Source of the DNA: Anaerolineae bacterium
GTDB taxonomy: Bacteria; Chloroflexota; Anaerolineae; 4572-78; J111
Direction: 5' to 3'
Length of the DNA: 64,000 nucleotides
NCBI GenBank assembly: GCA_022071955.1
Contig: JAJVIM010000003.1
Coordinates: 310,001-374,000 of the forward strand
This document shows positions 34,345 through 42,477 of the stretch, piece after piece. A model generated the notes under the pieces. The model made no database searches and was not told the DNA's origin. It worked only from the letters and a program-made list of their open reading frames with translations. Both the position numbers and the translations under genes were made by a program. Each line of letters starts with the position of its first letter. Position 1 is the first letter of the stretch.

Positions 34345-36459
34345 ATGGCAACCCAATCAATTAACGTTCTTTACGTTGAAAACGATCCACGGGCGCGCGG
34401 TTGGGTGCGCGCGGCTCTGGCTCATGAACAAAGCGGCATCTATCTGACCGAGGTTGCCTCTCGCCGGGAATTTGAAGACCAACTCACAGCAGGCCGATAT
34501 GATTTGGTGCTGAGCGAGCTTACTGCCGCCGGATTTGAAGGTTTGGAAGTGCTTGATATTGTCGGGGCCAAATTACCGCTAATCCCGGTTGTTATTCTTA
34601 CCCAAGCCGATTCTACAGAACTGGCCGTTGCAGCGATGAAAAAAGGCGCGGCCGATTATATTGTTAAAACGTCCGAACGCGCCCGGGAGCTGCCGCAGGC
34701 CATCCGCCGCGCCGTTGAAGATGGGCTGCACCGGCAAACCCAACAACAGGCCGGCCGCCTGAGAATTTTACGCAGAATCGACCGGGCAATTCTGGCTGCG
34801 CAGTCGGTGGAGGAGATTGCCACTGCCACTCTGGAATGGCTGGCACAACTGGTGCCGTACTCCCTGGCAGACGTTAACCTTTACAATGCGGTTGAAGACA
34901 CATTTGAAATCATTGCCAGCCGTCCGGCGGGTCAATCAAAAATCCGTCTGGGAACGCGCCTGCCGTTGGCCCAAACCTCGCTGAATATCGAGGCATTTCG
35001 GGCCGGTCAGCATCAGCAGGTTGAAGATTACCTTACCCGGCCCAATATCCCGGCGCAGCTCCAGAGGATGTTGGCCGCAACGGAGACGCGAGCCTCGCTG
35101 GCGGTACCGCTAATTGCCGGCGGCAAATTGATTGGAACGCTGGGATTGGGCCGTCGCGAGCCGGGCGCATTTTCTGCGGAACATATTGAGATTGTGCGCG
35201 AAGTGGCCGCTCCGCTGGCAATTGCCATCCAGCAAACCCAACTGCGCGCCGCCGAACGGGAGCAACGGCTGCTGGTTGAGACACTGCACGAGGTAACGCT
35301 GGCCATCACCTCGCGCACCGAACTTGAAGCCGTGTTCAACGAAATTCTGGACCAGGTGGCGCGGATTGTTCCGTACAAAGCAGCCAATATCGCCCTGCTG
35401 GAGGGTGACATATTGCATACCGTGGCCTGGCGCGGGTACGATAAATTTGGCAGCGCCGCGAAAATGACCCATTTAAAACAGCCCCTGGCCGAATTTCCCG
35501 GCCATATAGCGGCGCTGCAAAAAAAAGAGCCGCGCATAATTTACGATACCCGGCAAGACCCAGTCTGGGTGACGCTGCCGGAAACCGCCTGGATTCGCTC
35601 TCACCTGCTGCTGCCCATTGTGTCGCGGGGTGAGATTCTGGGCGAGCTGCGCCTGGATAGCGACGTACCCCAGGACTATTCGCTTGATCATGCCCGGCGG
35701 CTGGTCTTTTTAGCTCAAACACTTGCGATTGCCCTCAATAACGCCCGGCTGGTCAACCAGATTCAGCAGTACGCCGCCGAACTGGAACAGCGGGTGGCCG
35801 CCCGAACGGCTGAACTGACGCTAACCTATCGCCAGCAAGCCGCGCTGGAAGAGCGCCAGCGTCTGGCCCGTGACCTGCACGATGCCGTGAGCCAGACCCT
35901 TTTTTCGGCCAGCCTGCTGGCCGAAGCCATCCCCCGTTTGTGGACTCGCTACCCGGAAAAAGCGCGGCAAAGCCTGGACCAACTGCGCCACCTGAACCGC
36001 GGGGCGCTGGCCGAAATGCGCATCCTGCTGGCCGAACTGCGCCCGGCATCGCCCGAGGATACAAATTTGGCGGTGCTGTTACGCCAGCTCGCTCACGCGC
36101 TGGCCGGGCGAACCCAGATTGAGATTGACCTTCAACTGGAAGGTGAAGTGAAAATTCGCGCCGATGTGCAAACTGTTTTCTATCGCATTGCCCAAGAATC
36201 GCTCAACAATATTGCCCGCCATGCCAGAGCCAGCCGGGTAAAAGTCAGACTGGTTTGCCTGCCGGAAGCCGCCACACTGACCATTACCGATAACGGACGC
36301 GGGTTTGACCCCCGGCAGGTGAAATCCGGCCATTTGGGGCTGGATATTATGCGGGAGCGAGCCAGAGCTGTCGGGGCCAGCCTTACACTAAAAAGCCGGC
36401 CGGGCGAAGGCACGGAGATTGTTGTATCATGGCCGGCCAATACAGCTGGTGGCAACTAA
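34345..36459 (+). CDS. Histidine kinase with degenerate N-terminal receiver (REC*-GAF-GAF-HisKA_3-HATPase)
   Basis: A 704-residue soluble kinase. The N-terminal receiver-like domain (residues 6-125) has VENDP for the acidic pocket but YDLVLSEL where LLD is usual: the phospho-Asp is Glu58, so it probably cannot be phosphorylated and may mimic the active form. The Lys is kept (YIVKTSE). Two GAF domains (about 140-300, 315-470) and a HisKA_3/HATPase core follow (ERQRLARDLHDAVSQTLFSA with phospho-His, EESLNN-type QESLNNIARHA, DNGRGFDPRQ, GHLGLDIMRERA). The ATG has GAGGAG upstream. The NarL-type regulator at 36516 follows on the same strand and is its likely partner. Confidence 0.9.
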   Translation: MATQSINVLYVENDPRARGWVRAALAHEQSGIYLTEVASRREFEDQLTAGRYDLVLSELTAAGFEGLEVLDIVGAKLPLIPVVILTQADSTELAVAAMKKGAADYIVKTSERARELPQAIRRAVEDGLHRQTQQQAGRLRILRRIDRAILAAQSVEEIATATLEWLAQLVPYSLADVNLYNAVEDTFEIIASRPAGQSKIRLGTRLPLAQTSLNIEAFRAGQHQQVEDYLTRPNIPAQLQRMLAATETRASLAVPLIAGGKLIGTLGLGRREPGAFSAEHIEIVREVAAPLAIAIQQTQLRAAEREQRLLVETLHEVTLAITSRTELEAVFNEILDQVARIVPYKAANIALLEGDILHTVAWRGYDKFGSAAKMTHLKQPLAEFPGHIAALQKKEPRIIYDTRQDPVWVTLPETAWIRSHLLLPIVSRGEILGELRLDSDVPQDYSLDHARRLVFLAQTLAIALNNARLVNQIQQYAAELEQRVAARTAELTLTYRQQAALEERQRLARDLHDAVSQTLFSASLLAEAIPRLWTRYPEKARQSLDQLRHLNRGALAEMRILLAELRPASPEDTNLAVLLRQLAHALAGRTQIEIDLQLEGEVKIRADVQTVFYRIAQESLNNIARHARASRVKVRLVCLPEAATLTITDNGRGFDPRQVKSGHLGLDIMRERARAVGASLTLKSRPGEGTEIVVSWPANTAGGN

Positions 36460-36515
36460 AAATAGTTGCTTGCCACCGGGTTGCACAGTAAAATGATTTT
36501 GGGTATCGAACTTTT

Positions 36516-37175
36516 ATGGAAAATGATCAACCGCCTGTTCGGGTAATTTTAGCTGATGACCACGAGATGGTACGCCGTGGCGTAGCCGTTTCTTTGTTGG
36601 CGTTTGATGATATCGCGGTGATTGGTGAAGCCTCTACCGGGGCAGAGGTGATTTCTCTCTGCGCCAAACTGCACCCCGACGTGGTGTTAATGGATTTGCG
36701 CATGCCAGATATGAGCGGCGTAGAAGCCACCAGGTTGATCCGCCAGCGCTATCCCGGCATTCAAATTATTGCTCTGACCAGTTACAAAGAAAAAACTATG
36801 GTTGAATCAGCGCTCAAGGCCGGGGCGATTGGTTATCTACTTAAAGATGTTTCTCTGGATGAGCTGGCTCACGCCATTCGGGCGGCTAAAGCCGGTAAAC
36901 CCACCCTGGCCACGGAGGCCACCCAAACTTTGCTGGCGGCCTTTACCCGGCCAGATACTGTTGGTCATAATTTAACCGCCCGCGAGCGAGAGGTGCTGAT
37001 TTTGATTGCCAGAGGGTTAAACAACCCGGAAATTGCCCGGCAGCTCAATGTCAGCCGGTCTACGGTCAATACCCACGTCAGCAACATTCTCTCAAAGCTG
37101 GGTGTGGAAAACCGGCTCGCGGCTTCGGTTTTTGCGCTGGAACATAACCTGATCACTTTGCCGGATCATGACTAG
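36516..37175 (+). CDS. NarL/FixJ-type response regulator
   Basis: A 219-residue regulator: receiver (residues 8-125; [40 protein letters not shown]) and a canonical LuxR HTH ([40 protein letters not shown]). It lies 56 bases after the HisKA_3 kinase, with which it forms a NarX/NarL-like pair. A terminator follows at 37216. Confidence 0.94.
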   Translation: MENDQPPVRVILADDHEMVRRGVAVSLLAFDDIAVIGEASTGAEVISLCAKLHPDVVLMDLRMPDMSGVEATRLIRQRYPGIQIIALTSYKEKTMVESALKAGAIGYLLKDVSLDELAHAIRAAKAGKPTLATEATQTLLAAFTRPDTVGHNLTAREREVLILIARGLNNPEIARQLNVSRSTVNTHVSNILSKLGVENRLAASVFALEHNLITLPDHD

Positions 37176-37215
37176 TTAACCTTACCGAAAAAAATTCAAT
37201 AATCCTGACTAGTTA

Positions 37216-37251
37216 AAAATCCCCTGGACACCGGATGTGTCCGGGGGATTT
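37216..37251 (+). terminator. Intrinsic terminator after the NarL-type regulator
   Basis: AAATCCCC (37217) and GGGGATTT (to 37251) close a stem continued by GGACAC/GTGTCC; a T-rich tail follows. Direct repeats tgactagttaa at 37169 and 37206 flank the spacer between the stop codon and the hairpin. Confidence 0.65.
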
Positions 37252-37294
37252 GTGTGTTAAATTAAAGGCATTAAATTCGATAGGCGGAATCCGT

Positions 37295-37747
37295 ATGAAA
37301 ACCGTTGCTGCTGTTCGAATTATGATTGTTGATGATCATGAGGCGCTGCGACAATCCATCAAGCTGGCGCTGCTGCCATACGATGACTTTAGCCTGGTGG
37401 GCGAAGCGGCTAACGGGGTTGAGGCGGTTAACCTGTGCCCAGTTGTTAAGCCTAACGTGGTCATTATGGATTTGAATATGCCTGAAATGGATGGCGTAAC
37501 CGCAACCAGCCTGATCCGCCAACATTACCCCCAGGTAAAAATCATCATTTTGACCAGTTTCAAGGATGAGTCTTTGCAGAATGCGGCCATCTTGGCCGGA
37601 GCCAGCGCCCATCTGCTTAAAAATGTGTCCATTGATGAACTGGCCGCCGCTATTCGCCGGGTATCTGACAAACCAGCGAATGGAGTGCCAGGGGCAAAAA
37701 GCGACAAAATAACCAATACAGATGTGAATACCCACACAGGTGATTAA
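37295..37747 (+). CDS. Single-domain response regulator
   Basis: A 150-residue receiver: IVDDHEALRQS, NVVIMDLNMPEMDG (phospho-Asp), LTSFKDES and AHLLKNVS. The sequence is close to NarL-type receivers, but there is no HTH; the C-terminus is a short polar tail. The ATG at 37295 (preceded by AGGCGGA) is chosen; an upstream in-frame start at 37235 would run through the terminator. Its stop overlaps the next start as TAATG, so it is coupled to the binding-protein gene. It may be a NarL-type regulator that lost its HTH, now acting as a phosphate relay. Confidence 0.85.
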   Translation: MKTVAAVRIMIVDDHEALRQSIKLALLPYDDFSLVGEAANGVEAVNLCPVVKPNVVIMDLNMPEMDGVTATSLIRQHYPQVKIIILTSFKDESLQNAAILAGASAHLLKNVSIDELAAAIRRVSDKPANGVPGAKSDKITNTDVNTHTGD

Positions 37748-38760
37748 TGTCCTCACCAAAAATTCTTCTCAAACAATTTGGTACTATATTAATTGGGGTT
37801 GCTGTTTTAATGGCGCTGGCCACCGGCTGTCAGCAACCGACCAGCCGACCGCCCACCAAAGTCACGCTTCAACTCAAGTGGATACACCAGGCCCAGTTTG
37901 CCGGCTATTACGTGGCTAAAGATAAAGGGTATTATGCCGAAGAAAACCTTGATGTAACTTTTGTTCCGGCCGGGCCGGGCATTAATATCATTGAACGGGT
38001 TGTTTCTGGCCAGGCTGACTTTGGCGTGGCTGCGCCGGAACATATTTTGTTGCAACGCAGCCAGGGCCAGCCGGTAGTGGCTATTGCCACCACTTATCGC
38101 CGCAATCCGTTTGTACTGGTTACCCTGGCCGAATCCGGCATAACGCACCCGGCGGATATGGTGGGCAAAACCGCCATGCTCGGCGGGACGGATGGGCTGC
38201 TGCAATTTAACGCTATGATAAAAAAATTGGGGCTGGACCTCGCCTCGATTAAAATTTTGCCCTACAGTTTTGATCTGACCCCCTTTTACAACGGTGAGGT
38301 GGATATTGCGCCGGCCTTTGCCGCCGGTTCACTAATTGGCATCCTGCAAACAGGCCGTCAATTTAACCTGATCTGGCCCAGCGATTACGGCATTACCGTT
38401 TATTCTGACACTATTGTCACTACCGACCAGATGATTGCTACCAACCCTGATCTGGTTACCCGGTTTCTGCGAGCAACTTTAAAAGGGCACCGCTATGCCG
38501 TGGAAAACCCGGAAGAAGCGTTAGCCATCAGCCTGAACTATGCCGAAAACGCCGACCCGGCAGTGCAGGCCAAAATGATTGAAGCCAGCCGGCCGCTGAT
38601 CCATACCGGTGAAGATCACATTGGCTGGATGCGCGCCGAGGTTTGGCAGCAGATGGAGGAGATGCTGCTAGATCAGGGATTCCTGACTAACCCGGCAGAC
38701 CTGGATAAAGTCTATACCATGCAGTTTTTAGAAGCCGTTTACGGGGATACTACGCCATGA
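37747..38760 (+). CDS. NMT1/THI5-like solute-binding lipoprotein
   Basis: A 337-residue exported lipoprotein with lipobox LATGC (Cys about 28). Family motifs: TLQLKWIHQAQFAGYYVAKD, GYYAEENLDVTFVPAG, GQADFGVAAPE, MVGKTAMLGG and [15 protein letters not shown]. The ligand is unknown; relatives bind pyrimidine or flavin precursors. The stop overlaps the start of a Cache histidine kinase as ATGA, and no permease or ATPase gene is near, so the protein most likely serves as a sensor component. It is paralogous to the protein at 19151. Confidence 0.92.
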   Translation: MSSPKILLKQFGTILIGVAVLMALATGCQQPTSRPPTKVTLQLKWIHQAQFAGYYVAKDKGYYAEENLDVTFVPAGPGINIIERVVSGQADFGVAAPEHILLQRSQGQPVVAIATTYRRNPFVLVTLAESGITHPADMVGKTAMLGGTDGLLQFNAMIKKLGLDLASIKILPYSFDLTPFYNGEVDIAPAFAAGSLIGILQTGRQFNLIWPSDYGITVYSDTIVTTDQMIATNPDLVTRFLRATLKGHRYAVENPEEALAISLNYAENADPAVQAKMIEASRPLIHTGEDHIGWMRAEVWQQMEEMLLDQGFLTNPADLDKVYTMQFLEAVYGDTTP

Positions 38761-41417
38761 AGCTCCCAGCCAAACTGACCCTGCTGTTTCTACTGCTGTC
38801 GCTGGCGCCGCTGATTCTGGTGAGTTATTGGGCCTACATCAGCAGCCGCCAGACTATTGAAAATAATACCCAACACCGGCTGGTAGCAGCCACTATTTTT
38901 AAAAGGGATGAATTTAACCGTTGGCTGCGCGCCAGTAGTTCTCAATTGCGACTCCTGGCCAATCGTCCCCTGCTACGGGAATATGCTCAGGTGCTGGTTA
39001 ACCCCAACGCCACCGCAGCCGAGCAAATGGCGGCCCATGACCAACTGTTGAGTAATCATTTTGGCCCCACGCTCCAGGAGCATACCGGGTTCATGGAATT
39101 TTATCTGCTCGACAGCCGCACCGGGCAAATTCTGGCTTCAAGCAACCCGGCGCTGGAAGGCATGATCCGGGAAAATGAGGCCTATTTTATTAAAGGGCGA
39201 CAGGAAACCTATATTGATAACGTTCGTTATTCTCTGAGCCTGGGTGCGGCAGTAATGCACGTCAGTACGCCCGTTAAAAATAAAGCCGGCAAAGTGGTAG
39301 CTGTGCTGGCCGGTCACCTCGATCTGTCAATTATGAGCGAGATCATGGCCCAGGAAAGCGGCCTGAACCCTACCGAGGAAACGTATCTGGTCAACGCGTT
39401 TAATTTTTTTGTAACCAATCCCAAATTTGGCGGAGATGTCGCCCTGAAAAAAGCGGTCTATACGCCAGGTGTTCAGGCTTGTCTGGCTCACCAAAGTGGC
39501 GTCGGTCTTTATAATGACTACCGTGATGTGCCGGTTATGGGCGCGTATCGCTGGCTGCCGGAGCAAGAACTGTGTATTCTGACTGAGGTGGATCAGGCCG
39601 AAGCTTATGCCCCAATTTACCGGCTCCGCGATGTAATGATTGGGGTGGGTGGACTGGTGATGGCCGGCGTAGCCATCCTGGCTATCTTTTTTGCCCGCTC
39701 TATTACCGGCCCAATCCAGCAGTTGGTGCAGGGCGCCGAGGCCATTGGCCAGGGTGATCTGGCCTACCGGCTCAACGTGTCTGGCCGGGACGAAATTAGC
39801 GAACTGGCCGCCGCTTTTAACCAGATGGCCGCCCGCCGGGAACAAAATGAACAGGCCCTCCAGGACCAGCAGATTTTTTTACAAAGCATTTATCATGGCG
39901 TCGAACTGGCCATTTTTGTAATTGACGTTACCGCCGGCAATGATTTTCGTTTTGCCGGGTTAAACCCCACTCACGAGCGGCTGACCGGATTGAAGTCCGA
40001 TGACGTACACGGGCAACGTCTCGAAGACATTATGCCGCACATACCCCCACAGACCATTGCAACCATCCGGGCTAATTACGAGCGCTGCCTGGAAGCCGGC
40101 CAGGCCATAGAATACGAAGAAATGATTCCTTTTGACGGGCGAGAGATGTGGTGGTTAACCCGGCTGTCACCCGTGCGTAACACCGAAGGCCGTATTTATC
40201 GGATTATTGGCTCATCAACCCACATCACCGCGCGCAAGCAAATGGAGGACGAATTGCGCCGCGCTCACGATGAACTGGAATTGCGGGTTCAGGAGCGTAC
40301 CGCTGCTCTGAGTGAAAGCGAGGAACAGTTACGGCGGGCGGTGGTAGACGCCCCCTTCCCAATCATGATCCACGCCGAAGACGGGCAGGTTATTCTAACC
40401 AGCCGCACCTGGACAACCTTAACCGGTTATACCCCGGCCGAGATTTCAACCATTGCCGACTGGACGGAACGGGCCTACGGCGTTCGGAAAAAACTGGTAC
40501 AGGCGGATATTGACCGGCTTTACGGCATGCAGGAAAAAATTGATGAGGGCGAATATGAAATAACCGCCCGCAATGGCCGGGTTTTGACCTGGGCGTTTAG
40601 TTCCGCGCCGCTGGGCCGGCTGCCGGATGGCCAGCGAACAGTCATCAGCATGGCTATGGATGTTACCGAGCGTAAACGAGCAGAAGTGGCCCTGGCTGAA
40701 AAGGCCAAAGAACTGGCGCGGTCCAACAAAGAGCTGGAGCAGTTTGCCTACGTTGCCTCTCACGATTTACAGGAACCGCTGCGCATGGTTTCCAGCTACC
40801 TGCAACTGCTCGAACGCCGCTACGCCGATAAGCTTGATACCGACGCTCACGAATTTATCGCTTACGCGGTAAACGGCGCCATCCGCATGAAAGTGCTGAT
40901 CAATGATCTGCTGGCCTACTCTCGGGTGGGCACGCACGGCAAAGTATTTGCCCCGACCAACTGCGAAACAGTGTTGGAACGGGTTCTAAACAACTTACAG
41001 TTGGCCATCGAAGATACCGGGGCTGTAATTACCCACGACCCGCTGCCCACTGTGCCGGCCGATAGCAACCAGTTAGAACTGGTGCTGCAAAATCTCATCA
41101 ACAACGCCCTCAAGTTCCATAGCGAAGCGCCGCCTCAAATCCACGTGGGAGCGATTCGGCGCGATAACTGTTGGCAATTTTGGGTTCAGGATAACGGAAT
41201 CGGGTTTGAGCCGGAATTTGCCGAAAAGATTTTTATTATTTTCCAGCGCCTGCATGGTAAAGAAGAATATCCCGGTACCGGTATTGGCCTGGCTATTTGC
41301 AAAAAAATTATAGAAAGACACGGTGGCCACATTTGGGTTGAGTCGCAGCCGGGCCAGGGCGCTACCTTTTATTTTTCGCTGCCAGCCACAAACCACGCGG
41401 CCCTTTTGAGCGAATAA
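38757..41417 (+). CDS. Membrane histidine kinase with extracellular Cache domain (TM-dCache-TM-HAMP-PAS-PAS-HisKA-HATPase)
   Basis: An 886-residue kinase. TM1 (about 5-25) and TM2 (about 290-312, GVGGLVMAGVAILAIFFARS) enclose a double-Cache sensor with SLGAAVMHVSTPV and VLAGHLDLSIM. HAMP, two PAS domains (about 375-500 and 520-640) and a phytochrome-type kinase core follow: VASHDLQEPLRMVSSYLQLL (phospho-His), NALKFHSEAP, DNGIGFEPEF, GTGIGLAICKKIIERHGG. Its ATG overlaps the binding-protein stop, arguing for stoichiometric production and a joint sensory complex. Same place and domain plan as the kinase at 16266, which has GAF instead of the second PAS. Confidence 0.93.
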   Translation: MKLPAKLTLLFLLLSLAPLILVSYWAYISSRQTIENNTQHRLVAATIFKRDEFNRWLRASSSQLRLLANRPLLREYAQVLVNPNATAAEQMAAHDQLLSNHFGPTLQEHTGFMEFYLLDSRTGQILASSNPALEGMIRENEAYFIKGRQETYIDNVRYSLSLGAAVMHVSTPVKNKAGKVVAVLAGHLDLSIMSEIMAQESGLNPTEETYLVNAFNFFVTNPKFGGDVALKKAVYTPGVQACLAHQSGVGLYNDYRDVPVMGAYRWLPEQELCILTEVDQAEAYAPIYRLRDVMIGVGGLVMAGVAILAIFFARSITGPIQQLVQGAEAIGQGDLAYRLNVSGRDEISELAAAFNQMAARREQNEQALQDQQIFLQSIYHGVELAIFVIDVTAGNDFRFAGLNPTHERLTGLKSDDVHGQRLEDIMPHIPPQTIATIRANYERCLEAGQAIEYEEMIPFDGREMWWLTRLSPVRNTEGRIYRIIGSSTHITARKQMEDELRRAHDELELRVQERTAALSESEEQLRRAVVDAPFPIMIHAEDGQVILTSRTWTTLTGYTPAEISTIADWTERAYGVRKKLVQADIDRLYGMQEKIDEGEYEITARNGRVLTWAFSSAPLGRLPDGQRTVISMAMDVTERKRAEVALAEKAKELARSNKELEQFAYVASHDLQEPLRMVSSYLQLLERRYADKLDTDAHEFIAYAVNGAIRMKVLINDLLAYSRVGTHGKVFAPTNCETVLERVLNNLQLAIEDTGAVITHDPLPTVPADSNQLELVLQNLINNALKFHSEAPPQIHVGAIRRDNCWQFWVQDNGIGFEPEFAEKIFIIFQRLHGKEEYPGTGIGLAICKKIIERHGGHIWVESQPGQGATFYFSLPATNHAALLSE

Positions 41418-41459
41418 CCGCCATAGACCACCTGAATTCAACTTCTCGGAGAGAAACCA

Positions 41460-41915
41460 ATGACCACCTGGCACCCAGGCCTCCCAATTGAAATATTGCT
41501 GGTTGAAGATAATCCCGGCGATATCCGTCTGACCGAGGAAGCACTTCTAACCGGCCGGGTACGCAACAATTTGCACGTTGTTACTGACGGGGTGGAGGCG
41601 CTGGCTTTTGTCAACCGGCAAAGCCAATACAAAAATGTACCCGTACCAGACCTGATTCTGCTTGATCTGAACCTGCCCAAAAAAGATGGCCGCCAGGTTC
41701 TGGCCGAGATTAAAGCCAGCCCAGACCTAAAACGTATTCCGGTGGTAGTGCTAACCACTTCTGAGTCTGATCAGGATATTCTCAAAGCCTACGAAATGCA
41801 CGCCAACAGCTAAATCACCAAACCCCTTGACCTGGACCAATTTTTTAGGGTTATGAGATCGATTGAGGATTTTTGGCTAACCGTCGTCAAACTGCCCGGC
41901 AGGGTATCAAAATAA
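41460..41915 (+). pseudogene. CheY-like response regulator interrupted by a nonsense codon
   Basis: The reading frame matches the next gene (41945) along its whole length, but after HANS at 41811-41813 it has TAA where the paralogue has a Tyr codon (HANSYITKP). In-frame sequence continues [11 protein letters not shown] and [10 protein letters not shown] to a stop at 41913-41915. The truncated 117-residue product keeps the phospho-Asp (LILLDLNLPKKDG) and Thr (VVLTTSE) but lacks the conserved Lys-Pro and last helix, so it should not switch normally. A GGAGAG site and ATG remain intact. It is a recent tandem duplicate of 41945, or the reverse. Confidence 0.85.
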
Positions 41916-41944
41916 TGACGTAGGACAGGAAAGGAAATCATCTT

Positions 41945-42400
41945 ATGAATCTGGAAATATTGGGCCTGCCCATTGAAATTTTGTTGGTTGAAGACAATCC
42001 CGGTGATGTTCGCCTGACCATAGAAGCCTTAAAAGATGGCAGGGTGCAGAACAACCTGCACGTTGCCAAAGATGGCGTAGAAGCGATGGCTTTTTTACGT
42101 CATGAGCGGCAATATGCGGCTGTTCCCACACCAGACCTGATCCTGCTTGACCTGAACCTGCCTAAAAAAGACGGTCGGCAGGTTTTGGCGGAAATTAAAA
42201 CTGATCCGGTCTTAAAACGTATCCCGGTTGTCATTCTGACTACCTCCGAGGCTGAAGTTGATATTTTAAAGACCTACGAACTCCACGCCAACAGCTACAT
42301 TACCAAACCGGTTGATCTGGACCAGTTCATCAAGGTTATCAGATCAATTAAAGAGTTCTGGCTGACCGTTGTAAAATTTCCACCCAACAGTGCCCGCTAA
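41945..42400 (+). CDS. Single-domain response regulator, Rcp1/CheY type
   Basis: A 151-residue receiver with LVEDNPGDVRL, LILLDLNLPKKDG (phospho-Asp), VVILTTSE and SYITKPVDLDQF. The NP-D signature matches Rcp1-like partners of Cache/phytochrome kinases and the regulator at 15642. It is the intact member of a tandem pair and lies between the Cache kinase and the hybrid kinase. AGGAAAGGAAA precedes the ATG. Confidence 0.92.
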   Translation: MNLEILGLPIEILLVEDNPGDVRLTIEALKDGRVQNNLHVAKDGVEAMAFLRHERQYAAVPTPDLILLDLNLPKKDGRQVLAEIKTDPVLKRIPVVILTTSEAEVDILKTYELHANSYITKPVDLDQFIKVIRSIKEFWLTVVKFPPNSAR

Positions 42401-42477
42401 ACACTTGTCCACGCCCGGTGAAAGATGCTACACCACGAGGCATTGAACTCATTTCTGCCTCGGAAAGGAGGCTAAAA

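Noticed and set aside
37747..38760. Part of a thiamine-precursor or taurine ABC importer
   Set aside because: No permease or ATPase lies in either cassette, and the gene overlaps a histidine kinase.
41811..41813. Programmed recoding of the TAA in the CheY-like gene
   Set aside because: TAA is not a known selenocysteine or pyrrolysine codon and no recoding structure is visible; a simple nonsense change from a Tyr codon is more likely.
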